Source of the DNA: Dryocosmus kuriphilus
Lineage: Eukaryota; Arthropoda; Insecta; Hymenoptera; Cynipidae
Assembly (NCBI GenBank): GCA_038277395.1
Contig: CM076194.1
Coordinates: 183,273,227 to 183,337,226, forward strand
Direction of reading: 5' to 3'
DNA length: 64,000 nucleotides
A program made the position numbers and the translations under genes. Of this stretch, positions 39,416 through 50,690 are shown one piece after another (position 1 is the stretch's first letter; every line of letters starts with the position of its first letter). The notes under the pieces were generated by a model. It ran no database searches and was not told where the DNA came from. It saw only the letters and a list, made by a program, of their open reading frames with translations.

Positions 39416-40850
39416 TATGTTAAGAAATTATGGCGACGCATTCGTATTTCTCTGTCAAAATTCTACAAAATCATCTGTATTTTTTGAAATATGCAACGCA
39501 TGTATTCTCAATCAGACTGCGTTCGATAAATTATTTTTTTTATAGAAATCACATTATAAATATCAGACTTTTCCAGATATCAATTTATGAAATGAACTAT
39601 CTGAACTCAATCAGTATCTTTCGAATTTGAGCTTTTTCTCCATGCAAACTTTAATCGAAATTATGGCGCGTTTCGTATTTCTTGTCAAATTCAAAAATCA
39701 TGTATTCTTTATGAAATAGATCATCAATACAGTTATTGCATGAAATCCAGAATTGTATTTCCTCGAATTTGACAGTTCTCCATGCAAACTTATTACAGAA
39801 ATTATGGCACATCGTATTTCTCTGTATATATCAAAAACATGTATTCTTCTTATAAAAATATATCCAATATGAATTTAAAATCGAAGATCCAGGAAAAAAT
39901 GATTTCCTCGAATTTGGACGCTTTTTCCCATGCAACATGATAATCGAATTTATGCGACATTGTTTTTCTGAAAATTCACAAAATCGTATTTTTTAAATTA
40001 AGATTCCAGTCATTCATAAGCATCGAAGTCTCAGAAAATGCATTTCCTCGAATTTGGAGTTTTTCCCATGAAACATGATTAACGAATTTGGCGACTTTGT
40101 CTTTTCCAAAATTCCAAATATGACTTTTTATGAAATTAGAGATTCAATTCTAAATAAGAATCAAGTCCAGGAAAAACGCTATTCCGAATTGGACGCTTTT
40201 TCGAACAGTATTAACGTATTCTCGGTTGCTCGTTTTCTCATCAAAATTCTACAAAATCGTATTTTTTAATTAATTTCTCAAATCACATTATAATTTATAT
40301 AGAAATGATTCCTACGAATTTGAAGCTTTTTCTCATGCAAACTTGATTAATCGAAATTATGGCGCGTTGATTTCTCTAAAATTCTACGAAATCATGTATC
40401 TTCTATAAATAAGATGATATCCAGAATCAGTTCATAAGCATAATCCGGAAAAGACTGATATTCCGAATTTGGCCGTTTTTCAAATGCAAACGTATTTAAT
40501 CGAAATTATGGGCGCTTTATTTCTTGCAAAATTCTAAAAAATTCATGTATTTTTTTATAAATAAGATGATATCCACACAGTATTCTTTAAGATAAGATCC
40601 AGAAAAGACCTATTTCCTCGAATTTGAACGGTTTTTCCTCGAATTTTGACGTTTTTATGCGAACTATTGATTATTCAAATTTATGAATTTGTATTTTTTA
40701 TGAAATAAGATCTTTATGATAGATGTATCAAATCGAGATCCAAGCAACGCATCCAGGAAAAACTGGCGTTTTTTTCTGACACTTTTTTCATGCAAATATG
40801 TTAACGAAATTATTCCGCATTCGTATTCTCAAAATCAAATTCTTTTTATG
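39416..40850 (+). repeat. degenerate satellite, scrambled zone
   Basis: From 39,480 to 39,610 almost no satellite register is visible, apart from CTGCGTTCGATAAATTA. From 39,620 to 40,850 recognisable but damaged monomers alternate with unplaced bases. At 40,618-40,655 the motif CCTCGAATTT-gac-gTTTTT occurs twice about twenty bases apart, a local duplication. Short open frames at 39430-39630 and 40075-40269 are not credible genes. Confidence 0.8.
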
Positions 40851-42235
40851 AAATAAGATGTATTCACAGACGCAGTTCGAACATCAAGATCCAGGAAAAA
40901 CGCTATTCCTCGAATTTGGACGCGTTTTTCTCCATCAAACTATGATTAATCGAAATTATGGCGACGCATTCGTATTTCTCTGTCAAAATTCTAAAAATAT
41001 GTATTTTTTTTAATAAGATGAATCCACAGACGCAGTTCGATAAGCATCGAAGACCAGGAAAACCCCATTTCCTCGAATTTGGACGCTTTTTTCCCCCAAA
41101 ACATGATTAATCGAAATTATGGCGACGATTCGTATTTCTCTGTCAAATTCTACAAAATCATGTTTTTTTATAATAATATATCCACAAGCAGTTCGATAAG
41201 CATCGAAGATCCAGGAAAACGCTTTTCCTCGAATTTGGACGCGTTTTTCTCCATGCAAACTATGATTAATCGAAATTATGGTACGCATTCTATTTCTCTG
41301 TCAAAATTCTACAAAATCATGTATTCTTTTTATGAAATAAGATGATACCACAGCTCGCAGTTCGATAAGCATCGAAGATCCGGGAAAAAACTGCTATTTC
41401 CTCGAATTTGGACGCGTTTTTCTCCATGCAAACTATGATTAATCGAAATTATGGCGACGCATTCGTATTTCTCTGTCAAAATTCTACAAAATCATGTATT
41501 CTTTTTTGAAATAAGATGATATCCACACGCAGTTCGATAAGCATCGAAGATCCAGGAAAACGCTATTTCCTCGAATTTGGACGCGTTTTTCTCCATGCAA
41601 ACTATGATTAATCGAAATTATGGCGACGCATTCGTATTTCTCTGTCAAAATTCTACAAAATCATGTATTCTTTTTATGAAATAAGATGATATCCACAGTA
41701 CGCAGTTCGATAAGCATCGAAGATCCAGGAAAACGCTATTTCCTCGAATTTGGACGCGTTTTTCTCCATGCAAACTATGATTAATCGAAATTATGGCGAC
41801 GCATTCGTATTTCTCTGTCAAATTCTACAAAATCATGTATTCTTTTTATGAAATAAGATGATCCACAGTACGCAGTTGATAAGCATCGAAGATCCAGGAA
41901 AACTGCTATTTCCTCGAATTTGGACGCGTTTTTCTCCATGCAAACTATGTTAATCGAAATTATGGCGACGCATTCGTATTTCTCTGTCAAATTCTACAAA
42001 ATCATGTATTCTTTTTATGAAATAAGATGATATCCACAGTACGCAGTTCGATAAGCATCGAAGATCCAGGAAAAACGCTATTTCCTCGAATTTGGACGCG
42101 TTTTTCTCCATGCAAACTATGATTAATCGAAATTATGGCGACGCATTCGTATTTCTCTGTCAAAATTCTACAAAATCATGATTCTTTTTATGAAATAAGA
42201 TGATATCCACAGTACGCAGTTCGATAAGCATCGAA
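40851..42235 (+). repeat. 174-bp satellite array, clean block 7
   Basis: About eight monomers are present. The first two are slightly degraded and the remainder near consensus with CAGTACGCAG hinges. A single CAGCTCGCAG hinge occurs at about 41,353. Confidence 0.96.
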
Positions 42236-43275
42236 GATCCATGAAAAATGCTATTTCCGAATTTCCGGTTTTTCTCCATGCAAACTATGATAATCGAAAT
42301 TATGAGAAGATGTATTCTCTGTCAATTCTAAAAATCATGTATTCTTATGAAATAAGATGATATCCAATGCGCAGTTCGAAAAAGCATCGAAATCCGAAAA
42401 GCGCTATTCCTAATTTTGGCAGTTTTTCTCCATCAAACTATGTTAATCGAAATTATGGGACATAGTATTTCTCTGTCAAAGTTACAAAATCATGTATTTT
42501 ATGAAATAAGCTATTCCGATTTGCGGGTTTTTCCCATGCAAACTATGATTAATCGAAATTATGGCGCAAATTTCCGTTTTTCTCCATGCAAATATGATTA
42601 TCGAAATTATGGCGACGCATCGTATTTCTCTGTAATTCTATAAAATAAATGTATTATTTTTATTATAAATTTAGACGCAGTTGATAAGCATCGAAGATCC
42701 AAAACGCTTATTTCCTCGAATTTGGACGCTTTTTTCTCCATGCAAACTATGATTAATCGAATTTATGGCGACGATCGTATTTCTCGTCAATTCTACAAAA
42801 TCATGTATCATGAAAAAGCTATTTCCTCAGGACGCGTTCTTCTCGAATGCAAACATACTATTTCCTCGAATTTGGACGCGTTTTTCTCCTGCAAACTATG
42901 ATTAACGAAAATCACGCTTCGTATTTCTCTGTCAAATTCTACAAAATCATGTATTTTTTATGAAATAAGGATATCCACAGTACGCAGTTTAGACGAAGAT
43001 TCCATGAAAACTATTTAATCGAATTTGGACGCGTTTTTCTCCTGCAAACTTTAATCGAAATTATGGCGACGCATTCTATTCTCTGTCAAATTCTACAAAA
43101 CATGATTCTTTTATGAAATAAGATGAAAACGCATTTCGATAAGCATTAGATTCCCGGCAAACTTTTTTCCCCGAATTTGGACGCTTTTTTCCATCAACTA
43201 TAATTAACGAAATATCAATTGTATTTCTCTGTCAAAATACAAAATCATGTACGCTTTTATGAAATGAAGACAGGA
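42236..43275 (+). repeat. rearranged satellite with partial-monomer duplications
   Basis: Two copies contain internal duplications. At about 42,525-42,610 the TTTTTC-CATGCAAACTATGATT-CGAAATTATGGCG half is present twice, about 50 bp apart, and the copy lacks its dyad half (AAATAAG joins directly to CTATTCCGA). At about 42,819 and 42,858 CTATTTCCTC and the following GGACGCGTT occur twice, 39 bp apart, and again the hinge and dyad portion is missing upstream. These are segmental changes rather than single-base noise. Confidence 0.8.
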
Positions 43276-45270
43276 AATGCTATATCCCGAATTTGGACGC
43301 GTTTTTCTCCATGCAAACTATGATTAATCAAAATTATGGCGACGCATTCGTATTTCTCTGTCAAAATTCTACAAAATCATGTATTCTTTTTATGAAATAA
43401 GATACAACAGTACGCAGTTCGATAAGCATCGAAGATCCAGGAAAACTGCTATTTCCTCGAATTTGGACGCGTTTTTCTCCATGCAAACTATGATTAATCG
43501 AAATTATGGCGCCCATTCGTATTTCTCTGAAAATTCTACAAAATCATGTATTCTTTTTATGAAATAAGATGATATTCTACGAGTTCGATAAGCATCGAAG
43601 ATCCAGAAAACGCTATTTCCTCGAATTTGGACGCGTTTTTCTCCATGCAAACTATGATTTAATCGAAATTATGGCGACGCTTCGTATTTCTCTGTCAAAT
43701 TCTACAAAATCATGTATCTTTTTATGAAATAAGATGATATCCACATACAGTTCGATAAGCATCGAAATCCAGGAAAACCGCTATTTCCTCGAATTTGGAC
43801 GCGTTTTTCTCCATGCAAACTATGATTAATCGAAATTATGGCGACGCATTCGTATTTCTCTGTCAAAATTCTACAAAATCATGTATTCTTTTTATGAAAT
43901 AAGATGATATCCACAGTACGCAGTTCGATAAGCATCGAAGATCCAGGAAAAACTGCTATTTCCCGAATTTGGACGCGTTTTTCTCCATGCAAACTATGAT
44001 TAATCGAAATTATGGCGACGCATTCGTATTTCTCTGTCAAATTCTACAAAATCATGTATTCTTTTATGAAATAAGATGATCCACAGTACGCAGTTCGATA
44101 AGCATCGAAGATCCAGGAAACCGCTATTTCCTCGAATTTGGACGCTTTTTCTCCATGCAAACTATGATTAATCGAAATTATGGCGACGCATTCGTATTTC
44201 TCTGTCAAAATTCTACAAAATCATGTATTCTTTTATGAAATAAGATGATCCACAGACGCAGTTCGATAAGCATCGAAGATCCGGGAAAAAAGCTATTTCC
44301 TCGAATTTGGACGCGTTTTTCTCCATGCAAACTATGATTAATCGAAATTATGGCGACGCATTCGTATTTCTCTGTCAAAATTCTACAAAATCATGTATTC
44401 TTTTTATGAAATAAGATGATCCACAGCGCAGTTCGAAAGCATCGAAGATCCAGGAAAACTGCTATTTCCTCGAATTTGGACGCGTTTTTCTCCATGCAAA
44501 CTATGATTAATCAAAATTATGGCGACGCATTCGATTTCTCTGTAAAATTTCTACAAAATCTGTTTTCTTTTTATGAAATAAATGATATCCACGTAGCAGT
44601 TCGAAACATCAAAGATAGGAAAACCGCTATTTTCAATTTGGCCCTTTTTTTCTCCATGCAAACTTGATTAATCGAAATTATGGCGACGCATTCTTTTTTT
44701 CTCTGTAAAAATTCTAAAAATCATGTATTCTTTTATGAAATAAGATGATATCCACAGTAGCAGTTCGATAAGCATCGAAGATCCAGGAAAACGCTATTTC
44801 CTCAATTTGGAAGCGTTTTTTCTCCATGCAAACTATGATTAATCGAAATTATGGCGACGCATTCGTATTTCTCTGCAAAATTCTACAAAATCATGTACTT
44901 TTTATGAAATAAGATGATATTCACAGAAATTCGATAGCATCGAAGTTCCAGAAAACTGCTATTTCCTCGAATTGACGCTTTTTCCCATGCAAACTAGTTA
45001 TGAAATTATGCGACGCATTCGTATTTCTCTGTCAAAATTCTACAAAATCATGTATTTTTTATGAAATAAGATATTCAATACGCAGTTGGATAAGCATCGA
45101 AGATCCAGGAAAATGCTATTTCCCGAATTTGACGCGTTTTTCTCCATGCAAACTATGATTAATCGAAATATGGCGACGCATCGTATTCTCTGTCAAAATT
45201 CTACAAAATCATGTATTTTTTTATGAAATAAGATATATCCACAGTACGCAGTTCGATAAGCATCGAAAAT
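43276..45270 (+). repeat. 174-bp satellite array, clean block 8
   Basis: About eleven monomers with CAGTACGCAG or shortened hinges. Homopolymer gains (CCGGGAAAAAAGC, CTTTTTTTCTCC) become more common after 44.5 kb, leading into the degraded zone that follows. Confidence 0.95.
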
Positions 45271-47270
45271 TTCAGGAAAATCGTATTTTTTCGAATTTGG
45301 ACGCTTTTTCCCCTGCAAATTTAAAAACAAAATCAGTTTCTTTTTTGAAAATTTAAAAAACAGTTTTTTTTTTTATGAAATGGGAAAAACGCATTCAAAA
45401 ATGGATCCAGGAAACTTTTTTCCCGAATTTGGACGCTTTTTCCCCTGCAAACTTAAATAAAAATTTGGGAACGACCTTTAAATTCAAAAACATGTTTTTT
45501 TTTGAAAAAGTATTCCCCCCAAAAAAATTTTCCAAAAACTATTTTCGAATTTGGACGCTTTTTCCCCTGCAAAATTTAACAAAATCAGATTCTTTTTTGA
45601 AAATTTAAAAAATTTTTTTAAAAAATAAGAAAAACCCGCTTCTAATGGGTCCAAAAAAAACTCATTTTCGAATTTGGCGCTTTTTTCCTCAAAAGATTAA
45701 CAAAATCAGTTTCTTTTTTTAAAATTTAAAAATCATGTTTTTTTTTTTTATAAATAAGAGAAACGTATTCGATGACGTCCAAAAAAAATTTTTCGAATTT
45801 GGACCTTTTTTCCCCATAAAAAAGATTAACAAAATCAGCATTCTTTTTTGAAAATTTAAAAACAGTTTTTTTTTTTTAAAAATAAGATGAATCCACAGAC
45901 CGTTTCCAAATGGAAAAACTTTTTCTTTTCCCTTTTTTATAAATAGAAAAAAATTTGGGGGTTTTCTTTTCTTTAAAATTTTACAAAATCATGTATTCTT
46001 TTTAAAAAAGTAACCAATGGGTTCGAAAGCATAAAAACCAAAAATTTTTCCCGTTTGGAGCGTTTTTTCCATCAAACTATGATTAATCAAATTTGGGACG
46101 CTTCGATTTCTCTGCAAAATTCTAAAAATCATTTTTCTTTTAGAAATAAAAGAATCCACAGCCCAGTTCGAAAGCATGAAGACCGGAAAAAAACCGATTT
46201 CCTCAATTTGGACGCTTTTTCTCCATGAAACTTGATTAACAATTTTTTGGCGACGATTCGTATTTTTTTAAAAAATCAAAAATTTTATTTTTAGAAAAAA
46301 AGAACCCCAAAGTTTCGAAACAAAAAACCCCCAAAAAAGCTTTTTTCCCCTTTTAAACGGTTTTTTCCCAAAAATTTTTTTTCAAAATTTCACCTGTATT
46401 TTTTTGAAAAAATTTACAAAACTTTTTTTTTTTTTTATGAAATAAAAAAAACCCACCCCATTGAAAGTTTTTCCCGGGAAAACCCCTTTTTTAAAAATTT
46501 GGACGCTTTTTCTCCATAAAAATAGTTTTTTAAATTTTTGGGACCAACTTTTTTTCCCCTTCAAATTTCCAAAAAACTGCTTTTTAAAAAAGAGTTTTCC
46601 CAGAAATTGAAAAACAAATGGGAAAACCCTTTTCCTCAATTTACTTTTTTCCCCTTTGAAAAAAATTTAACCAAAAAGGCACCATTCTACTTTCAAATTT
46701 CAAAAAAAATTCTGATTTTTTTTATGAAAAAAGATAACCCAAGGGCATTCAAACCGAAATCCAAAAAGTATTTTAAATTTTTGGGACCTTTTTTCCCATG
46801 AAAACAATTTTTAAAAAATTTTTTCCCGATTGACTTTCTTCTAAAAAATATGATTTTTATGAAAAAATTTCACGTTCGATCTCGAAATCCAAAAAATGTT
46901 TTTTTAAAATTTGGGCCCTTTTTTTTCTAGAAAAACAGTTTAAAAAAATTTGGGGAGCTTTTTTCTTTTAAAATTTACAAAATCAGTTTTCTTTTTTGAA
47001 AAAAAAACCCCCAAAAGATTATAAATAAATTTTCCCCAAAAAACCGTTTTTCCTCAATTTTGGATTTTTTTCCCTTTAAACTTTTTTTTAAATTTTAGGG
47101 ACGATTTTTTTCCGTTTTTCTAAAAAATAATTTTTTTTAAAAAGATATATACGCATTGAAAAGATCGAAGACCGGAAAAAACTGCTTTTCCTCAATTTGG
47201 ACCTTTTTTTCCAGAAACTTATTAATCAAATTATGGCGAGATTCATTCTTGTAAAATTCACAAAAATGTA
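45271..47270 (+). repeat. homopolymer-degraded satellite
   Basis: Anchors TCGAATTTGGACGCTTTTTCCCC recur in fragments at about 45,290, 45,424, 45,546 and 45,665, so spacing is again about 120-135 bp. CTCCATGC has become CCCCTGC, and A/T runs are extended. At 46.0-46.25 kb two fairly well preserved monomers reappear inside the zone. Open frames here are rich in K, F and P from A, T and C runs and are artefacts. Confidence 0.8.
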
Positions 47271-48105
47271 TTTTTTATGAAATAAGATGATATCCACAGA
47301 CGCAGTTCGATAAGCATCGAAGATCCGGGAAAAAACGCTATTTCCTCGAATTTGGACGCTTTTTTTCTCCATGCAAACTATGATTAATCGAAATTATGGC
47401 GACGCATTCGTATTTCTCTGTCAAAATTCTACAAAATCATGTATCTTTTTATGAAATAAGATGATATCCACAGCCGCAGTTCGAAAGCACGAAGATCCAG
47501 GAAAAACTGCTATTTCCTCGAATTTGGACGCGTTTTTCTCCATGCAAACTATGATTAATCGAAATTATGGCGACGCATTCGTATTTCTCTGTCAAAATTC
47601 TAAAAATCATGTTCTTTTTATGAAATAAGATGTATCCACAGACGAGTTCGATAAGCATCGAAGATCCAGGAAAACTGCTATTTCCTCGAATTTGGACGCG
47701 TTTTTCTCCATGCAAACTATGATTAATCGAAATTATGGCGACGCATTCGTATTTCTCTGTCAAAATTCTAAAAACTGTATTTTTTTATGAAATAAGATGA
47801 TATCCACAGCACGATTCGATAAGCATCGAAGACCAGGAAAACCGCTATTTCCTCGAATTTGGACGCGTTTTTCTCCATGCAAACTATGATTAATCGAAAT
47901 TATGGCGACGCATTCGTATTTCTCTGTCAAAATTCTAAAAAATCATGTATTCTTTTTATGAAATAAGATGATATCCACAGCACGCAGTTCGATAAGCATC
48001 GAAGACCAGGAAAACTGCTATTTCCTCGAATTTGGACGCGTTTTTCTCCATGCAAACTATGATTAATCGAAATTATGGCGACGCATTCGTATTTCTCTGT
48101 CCCAT
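47271..48105 (+). repeat. 174-bp satellite array, clean block 9
   Basis: About five monomers return at near-consensus quality. Hinges are CAGACGCAG, CAGCCGCAG and CAGCACGCAG, and no CAGTACGCAG is present. The block stops inside the CTCTGTC-AAATTCTA segment at about 48,102. Confidence 0.95.
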
Positions 48106-49240
48106 TCTAAAAAATCAGTTTTTTTAAATAAAATTTTTTAGACATTTTGATAAAAGCCCGGAAAAATTTTTTCCCTTTCAAATTTTTTTTTTTTTGAAAT
48201 TTTTTTAATCAAAACCCCCTTCGTACTTGAAAATTCCAAAAATCATTTCCCCTTTTTTAAAAAATTTATAACCCCAAAGTTTAACCGAAAAAAAGATTTT
48301 CCCCAATTTTTTTTTTTATGAAAAAAATAAAAATTTGGGGCCCACTTTTTTTCCCCTGAAAATTCTAAAATTTATTTTTTAAAAAAAATGATACCAAAGC
48401 ATTCTCTCGAAATCCAAAAAAATTTTTCCCCTTTTTTTTTTCCCAAAATTTTTAAAAAAAATTTGGGACCCCCCCCGTTTTTCCGTTTTCTCAAAAAATT
48501 ATTTTTTTAAAAAAAAATGTTTTTCCGCTTCCAAAAACAAAATAAAAATTTTTTTCCCCGTTTTTTTTTTTCCCATAAAACCCAAAATTTTTTAGGACCT
48601 TTTTCCTCAAAATTTACAAAAATGATTCTTTTTTGAAAAAATTACCAAACCATTCTAAATAAAAAAAAACCCCCCCCCCTTTGAGGGGTTTTTAAAAATT
48701 TTTAAAAAAAAAGGGGGAAAAAAAAAATTTTAAAAAATTTTTTTTTAAATAAAATATCCCCCTTTATAAGAAAAACCCCCCAAAAAAAACCCCAATTTTG
48801 GCGTTTTTTCCCAAAAAAAAAGTTAGGAAAAACATTTTTTTTTCCCCAAAATAAAAAAATCTATTTTTTTAAAAAAAAAATTTTTAACTTGTAAAAAGAA
48901 ATCCAAAAACCCGTTTTTTCAATTTTGGACCTTTTTTCCTGAAATTGTTTTTCTTTGGGGTTGTTTTTTCAAAATTTAAAAACATTTTTTTTAAATAAAA
49001 ATATCCCCAAAATTGGGCCCCGACCCAAAAAATTTTTTGGGAAAGGGTTTTCCCATAAAACTTTTAATCAAAAATTTTTTTTTCCGAAAATTCAAAAAAT
49101 TTGTTTTTTTAAAAAAAAAATTTTATAAAAAGAAAAAGGGTTTAAAAGACCAGGAAAAACTGTTTTCCCGAATTTGGACGCTTTTTTCCCTGAAAATTTA
49201 ACAAATTAGGCGCCCTTTTTTTTTCCCAAAATTTAAAAAT
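48106..49240 (+). repeat. homopolymer-degraded satellite, near-complete loss of identity
   Basis: Runs of C, T and A dominate (for example nine consecutive C near 48,671). Only hints of satellite remain, such as CCAATTTTGGCG near 48,792 and CCGAATTTGGACGC near 49,170. The position between two clean blocks and the return of the same orientation suggest it is the same array, badly read. Confidence 0.6.
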
Positions 49241-49965
49241 CATGTATTTTTTATGAAATAAATGATATCCACAGACGCAGTTCGATAAGCATCGAAGATC
49301 CAGGAAAACGCTATTTCCTAATTTGGACGCGTTTTTCTCCATGCAAACTATGATTAATCGAAATTATGGCGACGCATTCGTATTTCTCTGTCAAAATTCT
49401 ACAAAATCATGTATCTTTTTATGAAATAAGATGATATCCACAGACGCAGTTCGATAAGCATCGAAGATCCAGGAAAACTGCTATTTCCTCGAATTTGGAC
49501 GCGTTTTTCTCCATGCAAACTATGATTAATCGAAATTATGGCGACGCATTCGTATTTCTCTGTCAAAATTCTACAAAATCATGTATCTTTTTATGAAATA
49601 AGATGATATCCACAGCACGCAGTTCGATAAGCATCGAAGACCAGGAAAAACTGCTATTTCCTCGAATTTGGACGCTTTTTTTCTCCATGCAAACTATGAT
49701 TAATCGAAATTATGGCGACGCATTCGTATTTCTCTGTCAAAATTCTACAAAATCATGTTTTCTTTTTGAAATAAGATGATATCCACAGCACGCAGTTCGA
49801 TAAGCATCGAAGATCCAGGAAAACTGCTATTTCCTCGAATTTGGACGCGTTTTTCTCCATGCAAACTATGATTAATCGAAATTATGGCGACGCATTCGTA
49901 TTTCTCTGTCAAAATTCTACAAAATCATGTATTCTTTTTGAAATAAGATGATATCCACAGACGCA
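49241..49965 (+). repeat. 174-bp satellite array, clean block 10
   Basis: About four monomers with CAGACGCAG and CAGCACGCAG hinges and the rest close to consensus. Flanked on both sides by degraded copies. Confidence 0.95.
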
Positions 49966-50690
49966 TTTCGATAAGCTTTTTCCAGGAAAACTCTATTTTC
50001 GAATTTGGACGCTTTTTCCCCTGCAAACTTAAAAAAATTTATGGGAATTCTTTTTTGAAAAATTACAAATCAGATCTTTTATGAAATAAGATGAATAAAC
50101 CCGATTTGAAAAGCTTTTTCCAGGAAAACTTATTTTCGAATTTGGCGCGTTTTCCATGAAATTTTTTCAAAATTTCACCATTTTTTTTGAAAAAATTCTA
50201 CAAACAGTTCTTTTGGAATAAGAGATACCAAGCACGCATTCGTTTTGAGGGTTTTCCAGGAAATATGTATTCTGAATTTGGCGCGTTTTTCCCCTTAAAT
50301 TTTTGTCAAATTATCACATTCGTATTTTTGAAAAAAATTTACAAATCAGTATCTTTTTGAAAAATGAACCCAAAGGAAGATTTTTTCCTCAAAATGGACG
50401 CTTTTTCCCCCAATTTAAAACCTTTTTTCATGAAATTATGAGATCGAATTTGGCAGATTCTATTTCTGTAATTTAAAAATAAGATTTTTATAAATAAGAG
50501 TTTCCCAAGCACGAAGCCCAAAGACGAATTTCCGGAATACTGCTTTTCCCCCAATTTGGAACCTTTTTCATAAATTATGGATCGAAATTTCCGCTTCTTT
50601 TTTCCCTTTCAAAATTTTTAAAATTCTGTATTTTTGAAAAAAGATGATATCCACAGCGAGTTCGAAGACCCAAGGAAAAAATCTGTATTC
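49966..50690 (+). repeat. degraded satellite
   Basis: About five shortened monomers are traceable by TTTCGAATTTGGACGCTTTTTCC-type anchors at about 49,995, 50,131, 50,270, 50,390 and 50,555. Interval lengths are about 120-165 bp. AAGCTTTTTCCAGG replaces AAGCATCGAAGATCCAGG in two neighbouring copies (49,973 and 50,110), so that change may be a shared variant rather than independent noise. Confidence 0.8.

Noticed and set aside
48400..49150. Poly-A, poly-T and poly-C runs as a retrotransposon tail or microsatellite
   Set aside because: Runs of all bases alternate without a unit or target-site duplication and lie between clean monomers of the same array. They look like misread satellite.
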